A stretch of DNA of 64,000 nucleotides from Saccharofermentans sp. (GCA_024685385.1 JAIKVV010000022.1:29600-93599); one strand, 5' to 3'; counted from the stretch's first letter, positions 38,257 to 48,266 are shown. Notes: generated from the sequence alone by a model not told the origin. Numbers and translations are program-made.

Positions 38257-40401
38257 TTACTTGAACAGAGTGAAGTTTCTGATGACGGGAGCCAATGTGT
38301 TAGCAACTGTGGACATCATCTTGATGAAGATATCGAGTGCAACACCGACAACGTCCTTACGTGTGTCACCGATCGTGTCACCGGTAACGGAAGCCTTATG
38401 AGCAGGAGTACCCTTGCCGTGGCCTTCGAGCTGTTCGCTCTCGATGTACTTCTTGGCGTTATCGAAAGCACCGCCGGAGTTACCCATGAAGATAGCTCTG
38501 GGGATAGCAACGATCGTAGCACCAACAAGGAGGCCGCCAACGAACTGAACGCCGAAGATGAAACCGCCAACGATCGGGATTACGATAGCGAGGAGCGAAG
38601 GAACAACCATTCTTCTGATAGCTTCCTTTGTAGCCATCTCGATCATCATGTTGTAGTCAGGCTTAGCCTTACCTGCAAGAACTTCCTCTGTCATCTGCTT
38701 GTCTCCGACATCAGCCATGATCTTTGCAGCATCGATGGTGTTGTCTGTGAGCATAGCGGAGAAGTATTCAACGAGCGCACCGCCGATAAGACCGCCGGCA
38801 ACGACTACGAATGAAGCGAAGTTCAAGGAAAGCTCAGCACCGATATCGGAATAGTTACCGACATAAGCTACGATGAGGGAAACTGTTGCGAATGCAGCAG
38901 AACCGATAGCGAAACCCTTACCGATAGCAGCTGTTGTATTTCCGACTGCGTCGAGCTTATCTGTGATCTGACGTACTTCGTGAGGCAGATGGCAAGCTTC
39001 AGCAAGACCGCCTGCGTTATCAGCGATAGGACCGAAAGCGTCAATGGAAACAGTTGCGCCGACGAATGCGAGCATACCGAGAGCGGATACTGCAATACCG
39101 TAGATACCGCAGATGAAACCGGAGATAACAAGAGATACGCCGATGATGAGGATCGGGAACAAGCAGGATCTTGAACCGATCGCATCACCCTTCGTGACTA
39201 CGAAAGCCTCACCCTCAGGGCAGATCTCGGCGAGCTCTTTTGTGGGCTTATATTCTGTGGATGTGTAATATTCTGTGATCATACCGATGGCAACACCGGA
39301 AATGATACCGCAAACGGAAGAGATCCAAGGGGAAACCCATCCGAATCTGAACTCTTCATACAGAGCTACACCCTGGTAGTTAAAGAGGAAGTAGCAAGCT
39401 GCACCGCCGAGGATAACAGTGAAACCGGCAGAGATCCATGTAGCAAGATCAAGTTCCTTGGAAGGGTTATCGCTCATCTTCTTGATGTTTGCGATTCCGA
39501 GACCGATAAGGCATCCTACGAGACCGACACAGGCAAGGATGATCGGGAAGATAACAGTTGCCTTGAATGTTGTCTCTGTGATGTTCTGATGCTCAGCGTT
39601 GATTGCTGTCTTGTAGAGAGTAACAGCGATCATGATGGTAGCAGTCATTGTAGCAACGAAGCTCTCGAGCAAGTCGGAGCAGTTACCTGCGATATCGTTA
39701 ACGTTATCACCGATAAAGTCAGCGATCGTGTTAGGGATACGGCTGTCATCCTCAGGAAGGTCATGACGGAGCTTACCGAGGATATCAGAAGAGATATCAG
39801 CTGCCTTGGTGTAGTTACCGCCGGCAACACGGTTGAACATAGCAACGATGGAGCAACCCAGAGAGTATGTGGATATTCTCATTACTGAAGGGTTGCACTG
39901 AAGGTTAAGAAGGAAACCTGATCCTGTAGCCTCATGGTCAACACCTGAGATAAGGAGGATGCAAACGAGTCCCAGCATACCGAAAGCCTGAACAGCCAGA
40001 CCGGAGATGGAACCGCCGCAGAGAGCAACCTTAACGGTCTCACCGATGGACAGGGATTCACGTGCCTTGTTGGATGTGCGTACATTTGCATATGTAGCAG
40101 ATCTCATACCGAGAATACATACGCAGGAGCTCATCAATGCACCGATGATAAATGTGATACCCGCTGTTTTCTCAATAAACAGTGTGAAGACTATAGCAAG
40201 TATAGCAACAACAGTTATGATGCCCTTGAACTCAGTCTTAAGGAATGTTACTGATCCGGAACGGATGATACCGGACAGTTCGATCATGTCAGGTGTTCCT
40301 TCAGGCATCTTCTTGATGCGGAAGAAGTTAGCGAAGACATAAGCCATCGCAAGAAAGCAAACACCCAAAACGATCAGAAGGATGATTACAGATTTACTCA
40401 T
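38257..40401 (-). CDS. hppA: Membrane-bound ion-translocating pyrophosphatase
   Basis: HppA hydrolyses pyrophosphate and moves H+ or Na+ across the membrane. The 714-residue protein has about 16 membrane helices. The pyrophosphate-binding loops are seen: GGNYTKAADISSDILGK, DNVNDIAGNCSDLLES and SVSIDAFGPIADNAGG-like ATVSIDAFGPIADNAGG. In GNTTAAIGKGFAIGSAA the alanine after GNTTA marks the K+-dependent subfamily in place of lysine. Whether it pumps Na+, H+ or both cannot be read with certainty. GAGGAGG precedes the ATG. It stands alone between two terminators or promoters. Confidence 0.96.
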   Translation of the reverse strand: MSKSVIILLIVLGVCFLAMAYVFANFFRIKKMPEGTPDMIELSGIIRSGSVTFLKTEFKGIITVVAILAIVFTLFIEKTAGITFIIGALMSSCVCILGMRSATYANVRTSNKARESLSIGETVKVALCGGSISGLAVQAFGMLGLVCILLISGVDHEATGSGFLLNLQCNPSVMRISTYSLGCSIVAMFNRVAGGNYTKAADISSDILGKLRHDLPEDDSRIPNTIADFIGDNVNDIAGNCSDLLESFVATMTATIMIAVTLYKTAINAEHQNITETTFKATVIFPIILACVGLVGCLIGLGIANIKKMSDNPSKELDLATWISAGFTVILGGAACYFLFNYQGVALYEEFRFGWVSPWISSVCGIISGVAIGMITEYYTSTEYKPTKELAEICPEGEAFVVTKGDAIGSRSCLFPILIIGVSLVISGFICGIYGIAVSALGMLAFVGATVSIDAFGPIADNAGGLAEACHLPHEVRQITDKLDAVGNTTAAIGKGFAIGSAAFATVSLIVAYVGNYSDIGAELSLNFASFVVVAGGLIGGALVEYFSAMLTDNTIDAAKIMADVGDKQMTEEVLAGKAKPDYNMMIEMATKEAIRRMVVPSLLAIVIPIVGGFIFGVQFVGGLLVGATIVAIPRAIFMGNSGGAFDNAKKYIESEQLEGHGKGTPAHKASVTGDTIGDTRKDVVGVALDIFIKMMSTVANTLAPVIRNFTLFK

Positions 40402-40465
40402 TTGAGCCTCCTCATGACAGTATAAAAATAGGATTAAAGCGTTAATAATATTTAAAGCCTTAACG

Positions 40466-40493
40466 ATTATATATTAATAAGTTTAAAAAGCAA
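40466..40493 (-). promoter_or_regulatory. Promoter of hppA
   Basis: TTGCTT-N16-TATAAT on the minus strand, about 65 bases before the ATG. The first transcribed bases would contain CGTTAA...TTAACG, an inverted repeat at 40440-40445 and 40460-40465. The 14 bases ATATAATCGTTAAG here recur upstream of the LRR lipoprotein gene. Confidence 0.5.
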
Positions 40494-40536
40494 TGAGGAA
40501 TTTTATATATATTATGTCGAAAATCTATGATGGTCC

Positions 40537-41448
40537 TTATCTGATCAAGGATTCGGCAAAATACTCAGGATCAAAGTCCACAAGGTCCTCTGCACTCTCA
40601 CCTAATCCTGCGAGAACGATAGGCTTATCAGATGCGTAAGCAACGGCAACGGCAACACCGCCCTTGGCAGAACCGTCGAGCTTGGTAATGCCAACATAAT
40701 CCAGATCCATGACCTCTGAAAAACTCTCCGTCTGGATAACGGCATTCTGCCCTGTCGTAGAGTCAATTATAAGCATGGATTTGACATCGGCATCGGGAGC
40801 TGTCCTGTCGATTATCCTTCTTATCTTGGCAAGTTCATCCATTAAGTTCTTCTTGTTATGGAGTCTTCCTGCCGTATCTACAATGAGAAGGTCGGCATTT
40901 CTGGCGTTTGCAGCATTTATGGCATCGAAAACGACTGCCGCGGGATCCGCGCCGTCGGTCCCCTGGGAAATAACTGTTGTATCGGTCTTTTCTCCCCAGG
41001 CCTTGAGCTGCTCGACGGCAGCTGCCCTGAATGTATCAGCAGCAGCCAGAATGACCTTCTTGCCTTCATTCTTAAACCTTAAAGCCAGTTTTCCGCAGGT
41101 CGTGGTCTTCCCTGTACCGTTAACGCCGATCATTATCAGGATATTGAGCTTTCCTTCCTGAAGACGGTATTCGGTCTTAGGACCGAGGATATCAACGATG
41201 GAATCTTTAACAGTCGAAAGGACTGCCTCAGATGAGTCGTCGCCGGTCTTCTTGATCTTATCCTTTACATCTCCGATTATCTTGCCGGATGCAGGAATAC
41301 CGCAGTCGGCGCAAATTAAGATCTCCTCAAGCTCATCGAGCATATCCTCATCAAAATGACCCGTTCCCGCTGCGATCTGGGTAAAAGCCGAAGAAAAGAA
41401 TTTCCGGGTCTTATCAAGACCTGATTTGAATTTATCCAATAATCCCAT
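40537..41448 (-). CDS. ftsY: Signal recognition particle receptor FtsY
   Basis: FtsY is the SRP receptor GTPase that docks ribosome-nascent-chain complexes at the membrane. The 303-residue product consists of the NG domain only, without the long acidic A domain. It shows the G1 motif GVNGTGKT (residues 108-115), DTFRAAAVEQLK, DTAGR and TKLDGSAKGG. It starts 11 bases after smc. The order rnc-smc-ftsY is a known conserved cluster in Firmicutes. Confidence 0.96.
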   Translation of the reverse strand: MGLLDKFKSGLDKTRKFFSSAFTQIAAGTGHFDEDMLDELEEILICADCGIPASGKIIGDVKDKIKKTGDDSSEAVLSTVKDSIVDILGPKTEYRLQEGKLNILIMIGVNGTGKTTTCGKLALRFKNEGKKVILAAADTFRAAAVEQLKAWGEKTDTTVISQGTDGADPAAVVFDAINAANARNADLLIVDTAGRLHNKKNLMDELAKIRRIIDRTAPDADVKSMLIIDSTTGQNAVIQTESFSEVMDLDYVGITKLDGSAKGGVAVAVAYASDKPIVLAGLGESAEDLVDFDPEYFAESLIR

Positions 41449-41459
41449 ATATCTCTCCC

Positions 41460-44400
41460 TTATGAGCCGAGTTCCATCGACAAGATCTTGGATATGCCGC
41501 GCTCAGCCATGGTAACGCCGTACATACGGTCGCAGGCCTCCATCGTTCCCTTACGGTGAGTTACGAGAACGAACTGTGTCTTAGCGGTATATCTTCTTAC
41601 AAAGTCAGTAAATCTGACGATATTTACATCATCAAGCGCAGCTTCGACCTCATCGAGGATAACGAAAGGCGAAGGCTTGAGTTCAAGTATTGCAAACAGG
41701 AAGGCAATAGCCGTAAGACAGCGCTCACCGCCTGAGAGCAAGGACAGGTTCTGGAGTTTCTTTCCCGGAGGCTGGGCCTTGATCTCGATAGCGCAGGACA
41801 AGACATCCTCATCGTTATCGAGCAATATCTCGGCAGTACCTCCGCCGAAAAGATCTGCGAATACTGTCTTAAAGTTTTCATTGATCGTATTAAAGTGAGC
41901 TATGAACTGCGTCTTCATCTCGGCAACAAGGTCTTCGATGAGCTTTTCAAGCTCTTTCTTGGACTTTAAGATGTCCTCTCTTTGGGAGATCATGAACTCA
42001 TAACGCTTGGAAACCTGATCGTATTCCTCTATAGAATTAAGATTGACAGGCCCTAAGTCCCTGATCGTATTGCGGAGCTGAGCAACTTCACGGCTTACTT
42101 TATTGATGTCCTTGACAGGCTCTGCTTCATCCCTAACATTGTCAAAGGTCACTTCATAGTTTTCCCAGAGACGGTTCTTGGCATCATCGATGTCATTTAT
42201 ATACTTCTCGTACTTGGATATATGTGCGGAAAGCTTGTTCCTTAAGTTATTGATCACATCGGAAACCTGAGTGATCCTGTCAACAAAACCGCTCATCTCC
42301 GCACTGATCTTTTCTTTTTCTTCGAAAAGACCTGCTATCTTGGTCTCAAGTCCGCTCTCGCTTTCTTTAAGTTTTTCGATTTTCTTGTCAATGGCAGAAG
42401 ACTCTTCCTCTGCTTCCTTGATCTTGTTCAAAAGATCGGCTATCCCGTCATCCTTGGCCTTTTCGGCGTTTTTGGTGTCTTCGATCTGTCCCTTGATATG
42501 AGATGCAAGATCGAGCACACCGTTTCGCTCGGCAAGGAGACGGGCTGCAGCTGCAGTGATCTCGGCTTCCTTGTCCCTGACGGAATCGATCTTGGCCTTA
42601 TATTCCTCGTTGATCTCGTCACGCTTGGCGATCGTCTCCTTAAAGCCTGCAAGAGAATCTTCGATCTCGGTCTCTATCGATTCATATTCTTCGATATCCT
42701 CTTCTGTCTTGATCTTCTCTTTGGACATATCGGACAGGGTCTGTTCATAACCCTTGATCTCATCAGAAACGCCCTTGGAGCGTTCTTCAAGATTACGGAA
42801 AGCAGTCTCAGCCTTGACGCGCTCCATGGAATAGAACTTGAGCTGCTCTGCGAGCTGTTCGAGTTCTATGGTGATCGTTCCGATCTGATCATCGATCTCC
42901 TGGCGGTCCTGCTCGGAATCGGCAAGCTTATTTTCGAGCGATTCCACTTTCTTCTTTAATTCATCTATCTCACGGGCACGTCCGAGGATGCCTATGCCTG
43001 AATTCTTAAAATATCCTCCGGTCAAAGAACCGCCCGGGTTGACCGCATCACCGTCGATACAGATTACCTTGGTCGAATGTTCGGTCTTGCGGGCAATGGT
43101 CCTGGCATCATCCAAAGTCTCGGATATAACGATCCTGCCAAGAAGATTGGATACTATGTCACGGAGCTCAGGATCGCACTTAACGAGTTCTGATGCAATC
43201 CCGATATAACCCTTGCAGGAAGAAGCTTTCTTCTTGACTTCAGGGGCTATGTCTCTGGATCTGATATTCTCCTTAGGAAGGAATGTAACCCTGCCGAGTT
43301 TGTTATCTTTAAGGACATTGATGAGATAAGATGCGTCATCTTCCGTCTCGGTAACAACATTATGGATCGAATTGCCAAGGGCAGTCTCAATGGCAACTTC
43401 ATACCTGGCATCAACATTGATGAGGTCACCTATGATGCCGACAATCCTTTCCTTGACTTCCTTATCTTCCTTTGCCTTGTCGGAAAGTTTCTTAACTGAC
43501 TCCTGATATCCGTCTTTACGGGATTCCAGATCCTTTAAGGACTTAAGTCTGGCTTCAAGAGCCACAAGACGCCTGTTGTTCTCATCAAAGAACTTGTTGA
43601 GTTCATTCTGCTTGACTTTAAGTTTGGCCATCTTTTCATCTCTTTCGGAGATGTCGGATTTTACATCCTTTTCGCCGGAGATCATGTCATGCCAATACTT
43701 ATCGGCTTTGGAAAGCTCCTCATCAAGATCCTTGCCCGAGCTCTTTATCTCTTCAAGTTTAGCTTGAGTTTCCTTGATCCTCTCATCAAAAGCCTCAACC
43801 TTGCCTTTGGCGGCAAGGATATTCCTTTTTACTTCGAAAAGTTCATCCGTCTTGCCTTCGATCGTCTCGTTCACGGATCTGAAGGAATCTTCTTTTGCGG
43901 CAAGTTCTTCTTCAAGATCTGTCTTGTCTTTAAGGAACTTCTCGCTCTGATCCTTTAATGAAGCTGCTTCATCAAGGAGTTCCTGGGCTTTTTTCTTATG
44001 CTCTTCCCTTACCGAAACAAGCTCTTCTTCTGCTTTTTTGAGTTCGGCAAGAGTGTCTTCAGAGGCCTTAAGGCTTTCCTTATAGGAGATTATCTTCTGT
44101 CCGGCAACTTTCTGATCAGCCTTGAGGCCGTATTCCTCCTCGGTAATATCAGAGAGGTCCTGCCTTAATTCCTCGATCTTTTCCTCGATGGCATCAGCCT
44201 TGTCGGTAAACTCCTTATTGGAGTTTCTGAGCGCATCGAATTCCTCTTCCTTTGCCTTTATGTCGGCTTCAAGGGAATCTTTTACCTGCGACGAATCTCC
44301 CATCGTTCCCTCGGCGATATTGATCTTGGCACAAAGGAGAGATACCTCTTTTAGCTTAAGTTCCTCATAAGTCTTATGGTAGGTCCTTGCTTTCTCGGCC

Positions 44401-45023
44401 TGCTCACCCAAAGGCTCTATCCTGCCCTCGATCTCGCCTATAATGTCATTCAGACGGATAAGGTTATTCTCGGTGGAATTAAGCTTGCGCTCGGCTTCTT
44501 CCTTACGCATCTTAAACTTAACGATGCCGGAAGCCTCTTCGACGATCCTTCTTCTGTCTTCAGATTTGGAAGACAAGACCTCGTCGACTCTGCCCTGACC
44601 TACGATAGAATAACCGTCCTTGCCAAGGCCAGTGTCAAGAAACAAGCCTGTTATGTCCTTAAGACGGCAATTGACCTTATTGATCTGGTATTCGCTCTCG
44701 CCGGACCTGTAAAGCCTTCTTGTGATCTGTATCTCGGGGAATTCAAGATCAACACGGTGATCGGAATTATCAAGAACCAGCGTAACTTCAGCATAGTTCA
44801 TGGCCTTCCTTGCGGAAGTGCCGTTAAAGATGACATCCTCCATCTTGCCGCCGCGCAAGGTCTTGATGCTCATTTCGCCCAATACCCAGCGCACAGCATC
44901 GGTAATATTGGATTTACCGCTGCCGTTAGGACCGACCACGGCAGTCATGCCGGGGCCGAATTCTATGACAGTATGTTCGGGGAAGGATTTAAACCCCTGA
45001 AGTTCAAGTTTCTTTAAATACAT
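41460..45023 (-). CDS. smc: Chromosome segregation protein SMC
   Basis: SMC is the condensin ATPase that organises and separates chromosomes with ScpA and ScpB. The 1187 residues show Walker A GPNGSGKSNI (31-38), long coiled coils, a hinge around residues 500-650 (GIIGDLINVDARYEVAIETALG, NPGGSLTGG), the signature LLSGGERCLTAIAFLFA and Walker B FVILDEVEAALDD. The ribosome site is weak (TTAGGA at a distance). It follows rnc by 76 bases and precedes ftsY. Confidence 0.97.
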   Translation of the reverse strand: MYLKKLELQGFKSFPEHTVIEFGPGMTAVVGPNGSGKSNITDAVRWVLGEMSIKTLRGGKMEDVIFNGTSARKAMNYAEVTLVLDNSDHRVDLEFPEIQITRRLYRSGESEYQINKVNCRLKDITGLFLDTGLGKDGYSIVGQGRVDEVLSSKSEDRRRIVEEASGIVKFKMRKEEAERKLNSTENNLIRLNDIIGEIEGRIEPLGEQAEKARTYHKTYEELKLKEVSLLCAKINIAEGTMGDSSQVKDSLEADIKAKEEEFDALRNSNKEFTDKADAIEEKIEELRQDLSDITEEEYGLKADQKVAGQKIISYKESLKASEDTLAELKKAEEELVSVREEHKKKAQELLDEAASLKDQSEKFLKDKTDLEEELAAKEDSFRSVNETIEGKTDELFEVKRNILAAKGKVEAFDERIKETQAKLEEIKSSGKDLDEELSKADKYWHDMISGEKDVKSDISERDEKMAKLKVKQNELNKFFDENNRRLVALEARLKSLKDLESRKDGYQESVKKLSDKAKEDKEVKERIVGIIGDLINVDARYEVAIETALGNSIHNVVTETEDDASYLINVLKDNKLGRVTFLPKENIRSRDIAPEVKKKASSCKGYIGIASELVKCDPELRDIVSNLLGRIVISETLDDARTIARKTEHSTKVICIDGDAVNPGGSLTGGYFKNSGIGILGRAREIDELKKKVESLENKLADSEQDRQEIDDQIGTITIELEQLAEQLKFYSMERVKAETAFRNLEERSKGVSDEIKGYEQTLSDMSKEKIKTEEDIEEYESIETEIEDSLAGFKETIAKRDEINEEYKAKIDSVRDKEAEITAAAARLLAERNGVLDLASHIKGQIEDTKNAEKAKDDGIADLLNKIKEAEEESSAIDKKIEKLKESESGLETKIAGLFEEKEKISAEMSGFVDRITQVSDVINNLRNKLSAHISKYEKYINDIDDAKNRLWENYEVTFDNVRDEAEPVKDINKVSREVAQLRNTIRDLGPVNLNSIEEYDQVSKRYEFMISQREDILKSKKELEKLIEDLVAEMKTQFIAHFNTINENFKTVFADLFGGGTAEILLDNDEDVLSCAIEIKAQPPGKKLQNLSLLSGGERCLTAIAFLFAILELKPSPFVILDEVEAALDDVNIVRFTDFVRRYTAKTQFVLVTHRKGTMEACDRMYGVTMAERGISKILSMELGS

Positions 45024-45099
45024 TAAGTAATATTACTAATTCCTAAGATAATGTCGATCAATTATACCACTTTTTATAGATAAGTGTCCTTATGAGGGA

Positions 45100-45801
45100 T
45101 CAGCCGTTAAATATGTCATTATATCTGGCAATGGCAGCCTTGGCGCAGAGCTGTTCAGCCTCTTTCTTGCTGTGACCGCATGCTTTGGCCAAAAAGATAT
45201 CATCGGCATAGACAGCACATTCAAACTCGAGATTATGGGCAGGGCCCCTCTCATCCAGGATCTTGAATGTAATCTCGTGCTGATTGCCCTTCATCTGAGC
45301 GATCTCAAGAAGTCTGCTCTTGTAATCAAGAAAAATCTCACCGTTTACAGCTTTTTGGATTGTCTCGGTAAGATTTTTTGTGACTACATCGAATGCAGCA
45401 TCAAAACCGCCGTCAAAATATACCGCAGCTACAACAGACTCAAAACAGTCTGCCAAAGACGAAGCCTTATCGGCTCCTCCGCTCTGAGCCTCACCTTTGC
45501 CGAGCTTTAAGTATTTGCCAAGTTCCAGTTCCCTTGCAACTTCAGCAAAAGACTGCTCGCATACTGCAGTAGCACGCATCTTGGTGAGATATCCTTCACC
45601 TGCCATTGGCTTCATATCATATAAGATCCTGCCTACGGCAACATCGAGGATGGCATCCCCAATGAACTCAAGACGCTGGTTTGACTCATAATGCTCTCCG
45701 CCGTTCTCGAAAACATAAGTAGTATGGGTGAAAGCCGTCTCCAATAGAGAAATGTCTTTGAACTTATAGCCCAATGCTTCCTCAAATCGGGAATAGTCCA
45801 T
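45100..45801 (-). CDS. rnc: Ribonuclease III
   Basis: RNase III cuts double-stranded RNA in rRNA and mRNA processing. The start is placed at 45801 (MDYSRFEEALGYKF), with GGAGG five bases ahead; the track's first ATG overlaps that ribosome site. The 233-residue protein has the signature NQRLEFIGDAILD (residues 41-53) with the metal-binding acidic residues, and a C-terminal dsRNA-binding domain (DYKSRLLEIAQMKGNQHEITF ... GHSKKEAEQLCAKAAI). It is first in the rnc-smc-ftsY group. Confidence 0.96.
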   Translation of the reverse strand: MDYSRFEEALGYKFKDISLLETAFTHTTYVFENGGEHYESNQRLEFIGDAILDVAVGRILYDMKPMAGEGYLTKMRATAVCEQSFAEVARELELGKYLKLGKGEAQSGGADKASSLADCFESVVAAVYFDGGFDAAFDVVTKNLTETIQKAVNGEIFLDYKSRLLEIAQMKGNQHEITFKILDERGPAHNLEFECAVYADDIFLAKACGHSKKEAEQLCAKAAIARYNDIFNG

Positions 45802-45819
45802 ATAATCCTCCATTTAGCT

Positions 45820-45864
45820 AAAAAAGAACTGCCTCAAAGGTGAAAATATCACAATTGAGGCAGT
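45820..45864 (-). terminator. Terminator of acpP
   Basis: A 10-bp stem (ACTGCCTCAA / TTGAGGCAGT) with a 17-base loop is followed on the minus strand by TCTTTTTT. It sits between acpP and rnc. Confidence 0.8.
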
Positions 45865-45889
45865 AGGTTATATTATCATAGTCCTAAGA

Positions 45890-46135
45890 TCAGTTCTGTG
45901 TCAGACCTGCAATGTAATTGACTGCATCCTTAACAGTAACAACTTTCTCAGCGACATCATCAGGGATCTCGATATCGAATTCTTCTTCCATAGCCATAAC
46001 AAGCTCGACCATATCAAGAGAATCTGCATTAAGATCGTCGATAAAAGAGGAATCCTCCTTGATAACGTCCTCATCTACCCCAAGCTGATCAACGATCATA
46101 CCCTTGATAGTGTCAAATAATTCATCATTTGTCAT
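45890..46135 (-). CDS. acpP: Acyl carrier protein
   Basis: ACP carries growing acyl chains on 4'-phosphopantetheine. The 81-residue acidic protein has the attachment serine S39 in [29 protein letters not shown] precedes the ATG. It lies before rnc, as in many Bacillota where the fab-acpP-rnc order occurs, but no fab gene is next to it here, and a terminator separates it from rnc. Confidence 0.96.
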   Translation of the reverse strand: MTNDELFDTIKGMIVDQLGVDEDVIKEDSSFIDDLNADSLDMVELVMAMEEEFDIEIPDDVAEKVVTVKDAVNYIAGLTQN

Positions 46136-46181
46136 AATTTCCTACCTCCAAATTGGATTGTTAAATTCAATCAACAAACTA

Positions 46182-46210
46182 CTTTTAACGAAACATTGAT
46201 AAAAAGTCAA
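46182..46210 (-). promoter_or_regulatory. Promoter of acpP
   Basis: TTGACT-N17-TAAAAG on the minus strand. The AT-rich TTTTTTCGAAAATAAG just upstream could act as an UP element; it contains the palindrome discussed in the findings. Confidence 0.5.
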
Positions 46211-46230
46211 TACTTATTTTCGAAAAAATG

Positions 46231-46845
46231 TTATTCCGTTAAATAGTTCTTATTCTTTAAAAGATAGTCAAGGCCTGAAATGACAGTCATAATGACGCTG
46301 ATAATAAACAAGATGTCGCCGATTATGGTAATGGCGCAGGTTTGGAGCGGGTAATGACCGTCAAAACCGAAGATCTTCATAAGGGAAGGCTCGAACATCA
46401 GGTAAATGACAGCGATCATCTGAGTAGTAGTCTTGACCTTGCCGATCATCTTGGCTGCCATGACAACGCCCTTGGCAGAAGCGATCATCCTTATGCCGGA
46501 AACCATAAACTCACGAAGAACGATTATGAACACGAACCATGCCGAGATCCTGCCCAAAGCAATAAAAGCCAGCAAAATGCTTATAATGAGCACCTTATCG
46601 GCAAGAGAGTCAAGGAATTTCCCGAGATCTGTTATGAGATTCTTACGTCTTGCTATCTGTCCGTCAAAGAAATCCGTAAGAGATGCAATGATAAAGATCA
46701 CAGCCGCGATCAGCATCCCGTGATCAGAAATAAAAGCATTCCATCCTGCAGGCTCAAAACCGTAGATGTTGACCGGCAACATAAAAAGGAGCGTTACCGG
46801 TATAAGTATTATCCTCAATAAAGATAATTTGTTGGGCAGATTCAT
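46231..46845 (-). CDS. pgsA: CDP-diacylglycerol-glycerol-3-phosphate 3-phosphatidyltransferase
   Basis: PgsA makes phosphatidylglycerol phosphate from CDP-diacylglycerol and glycerol 3-phosphate at the membrane. The 204 residues contain the CDP-alcohol phosphotransferase motif DGQIARRKNLITDLGKFLDS (residues 61-80, ending with LAD) with the metal-binding aspartates, and several membrane helices. The ATG overlaps the rimO stop by four bases (ATGA) and is preceded by GGGGGTG. The rimO-pgsA pairing is common in Firmicutes. Confidence 0.95.
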   Translation of the reverse strand: MNLPNKLSLLRIILIPVTLLFMLPVNIYGFEPAGWNAFISDHGMLIAAVIFIIASLTDFFDGQIARRKNLITDLGKFLDSLADKVLIISILLAFIALGRISAWFVFIIVLREFMVSGIRMIASAKGVVMAAKMIGKVKTTTQMIAVIYLMFEPSLMKIFGFDGHYPLQTCAITIIGDILFIISVIMTVISGLDYLLKNKNYLTE

Positions 46846-48200
46846 ACTGTCACCCCCGTAATATCGTAATCAAACACTTCGACCAGCTTTACGTCATAGC
46901 TTTCCCCTATGACCAGATCGAAGTCTGAAGAATTAGCCACATAAATGACCGGATCATCTTCCGGAGCTTCAGCGTAACTTCTTCCGACATAAAATATACC
47001 GTCATCAGCCACTGAGTCAATAAGGACTTTCACACAAGTTCCCAAACGCTTCTTTGCGGATTCTTCGGCGATTTCCTTCTGAACGGCATAGACTTTTTCA
47101 TATCTTGCCTGTTTTATATCATCCGGAACCTGATCTTCCATATCGAATGCAGGAGTACCTTCCTCAGGCGAAAAGATAAAGCAGCCCAATCTGTCAAAAC
47201 GCCATTTCTTGAGATTTTCGATCATGCTGTCGAAATCTTCCTCGGTTTCTCCGGGAAATCCTACCATAACGGTAGTCCTTATTATCACATCAGGGATCTT
47301 ATCCCTTATCATCTTAAGTCTTTCCGTAATGAGTTCGGCAGTATCGCGGCGTCTCATGGCTTTAAGTATCCTGTCTGAACCGTGCTGGATCGGAATATCC
47401 AGATAATGAGCAACTTTGGGGATCTTGGCGATCTCATCTACAAGTTCCTCGTTAATGCCGTCCATGTAACCGTACATGATCCTGATCGTCTCAAATGTTT
47501 CAATCTCGGAAAGTTTCCTTAATAGTTCGGGAAGACGCCTCTGCTTATAAAGGTCTATGCCGTAATTTGTCGTATCCTGAGCAGTAAGTATGATCTCCTT
47601 ATAACCTCTGGCGGCTATATCACGGGCTTCGGCGAGGATCTCATCTTCCGGTCTTGAAACAAAGGTACCCCTGATAAGAGGGATAGCGCAGAAGGCGCAT
47701 CTGTGAAGGCAGCCCTCCCCTATCTTAAGCCAGGCATATCCGTTAGTAGATATGGCCCTGTCATTCATAAGGTGACTTATGCCGCCAACTCCGCTTGTAT
47801 CAGAAGCAAGATCAAAGGAAGGCTCTTCAGAAGAATATAATCTGTCTATGCATTCACATATATCCTTATAATGAGCAGTGCCAAGAACGGCATCAACCTC
47901 GGGAAGATCTTTCTTGATGTCTTCCGGATAGCGTTGAGCCAGGCAGCCCGTTACGACAATGAACCTGACATTCCCTTCAGGCATCTTATGATCTGCAACA
48001 TCGAGAATGGTATTAATGGCTTCTGTCTTGGCTGATTCGATAAAGCCGCAGGTGTTGATGACAACAACTTCGGCATCCGTAAAATCAGGGACGATACTAT
48101 ATCCGTGCCCGGAAAGCAATTTAGACATGCATTCCGCATCAACCAGATTCTTGGAACATCCCAATGCTATTAGTGATATGTTGATCGCTTGTTTATCCAT
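46842..48200 (-). CDS. rimO: Ribosomal protein S12 methylthiotransferase RimO
   Basis: RimO is a radical SAM enzyme that adds a methylthio group to an aspartate of ribosomal protein S12. The 452-residue product has the N-terminal domain ISLIALGCSKNLVDAE, the radical SAM cluster CLHRCAFC and a C-terminal TRAM domain. SKNLVD distinguishes it from MiaB. No Shine-Dalgarno is seen before the ATG, and a TATAAT with an extended TGN lies only 8 bases upstream, so the message may be leaderless. Confidence 0.96.
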   Translation of the reverse strand: MDKQAINISLIALGCSKNLVDAECMSKLLSGHGYSIVPDFTDAEVVVINTCGFIESAKTEAINTILDVADHKMPEGNVRFIVVTGCLAQRYPEDIKKDLPEVDAVLGTAHYKDICECIDRLYSSEEPSFDLASDTSGVGGISHLMNDRAISTNGYAWLKIGEGCLHRCAFCAIPLIRGTFVSRPEDEILAEARDIAARGYKEIILTAQDTTNYGIDLYKQRRLPELLRKLSEIETFETIRIMYGYMDGINEELVDEIAKIPKVAHYLDIPIQHGSDRILKAMRRRDTAELITERLKMIRDKIPDVIIRTTVMVGFPGETEEDFDSMIENLKKWRFDRLGCFIFSPEEGTPAFDMEDQVPDDIKQARYEKVYAVQKEIAEESAKKRLGTCVKVLIDSVADDGIFYVGRSYAEAPEDDPVIYVANSSDFDLVIGESYDVKLVEVFDYDITGVTV

Positions 48201-48208
48201 ACCCGCTG

Positions 48209-48238
48209 ATTATAGCATAACAAAAGGAAAGCAAACAA
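48209..48238 (-). promoter_or_regulatory. Extended -10 promoter of rimO
   Basis: TGC-TATAAT with TTGTTT 18 bases upstream. Transcription should begin 6-8 bases after TATAAT, that is at or within a base or two of the rimO ATG. Confidence 0.6.
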
Positions 48239-48266
48239 AAGGATATAAAAATCCGGCTGCAGCAGA

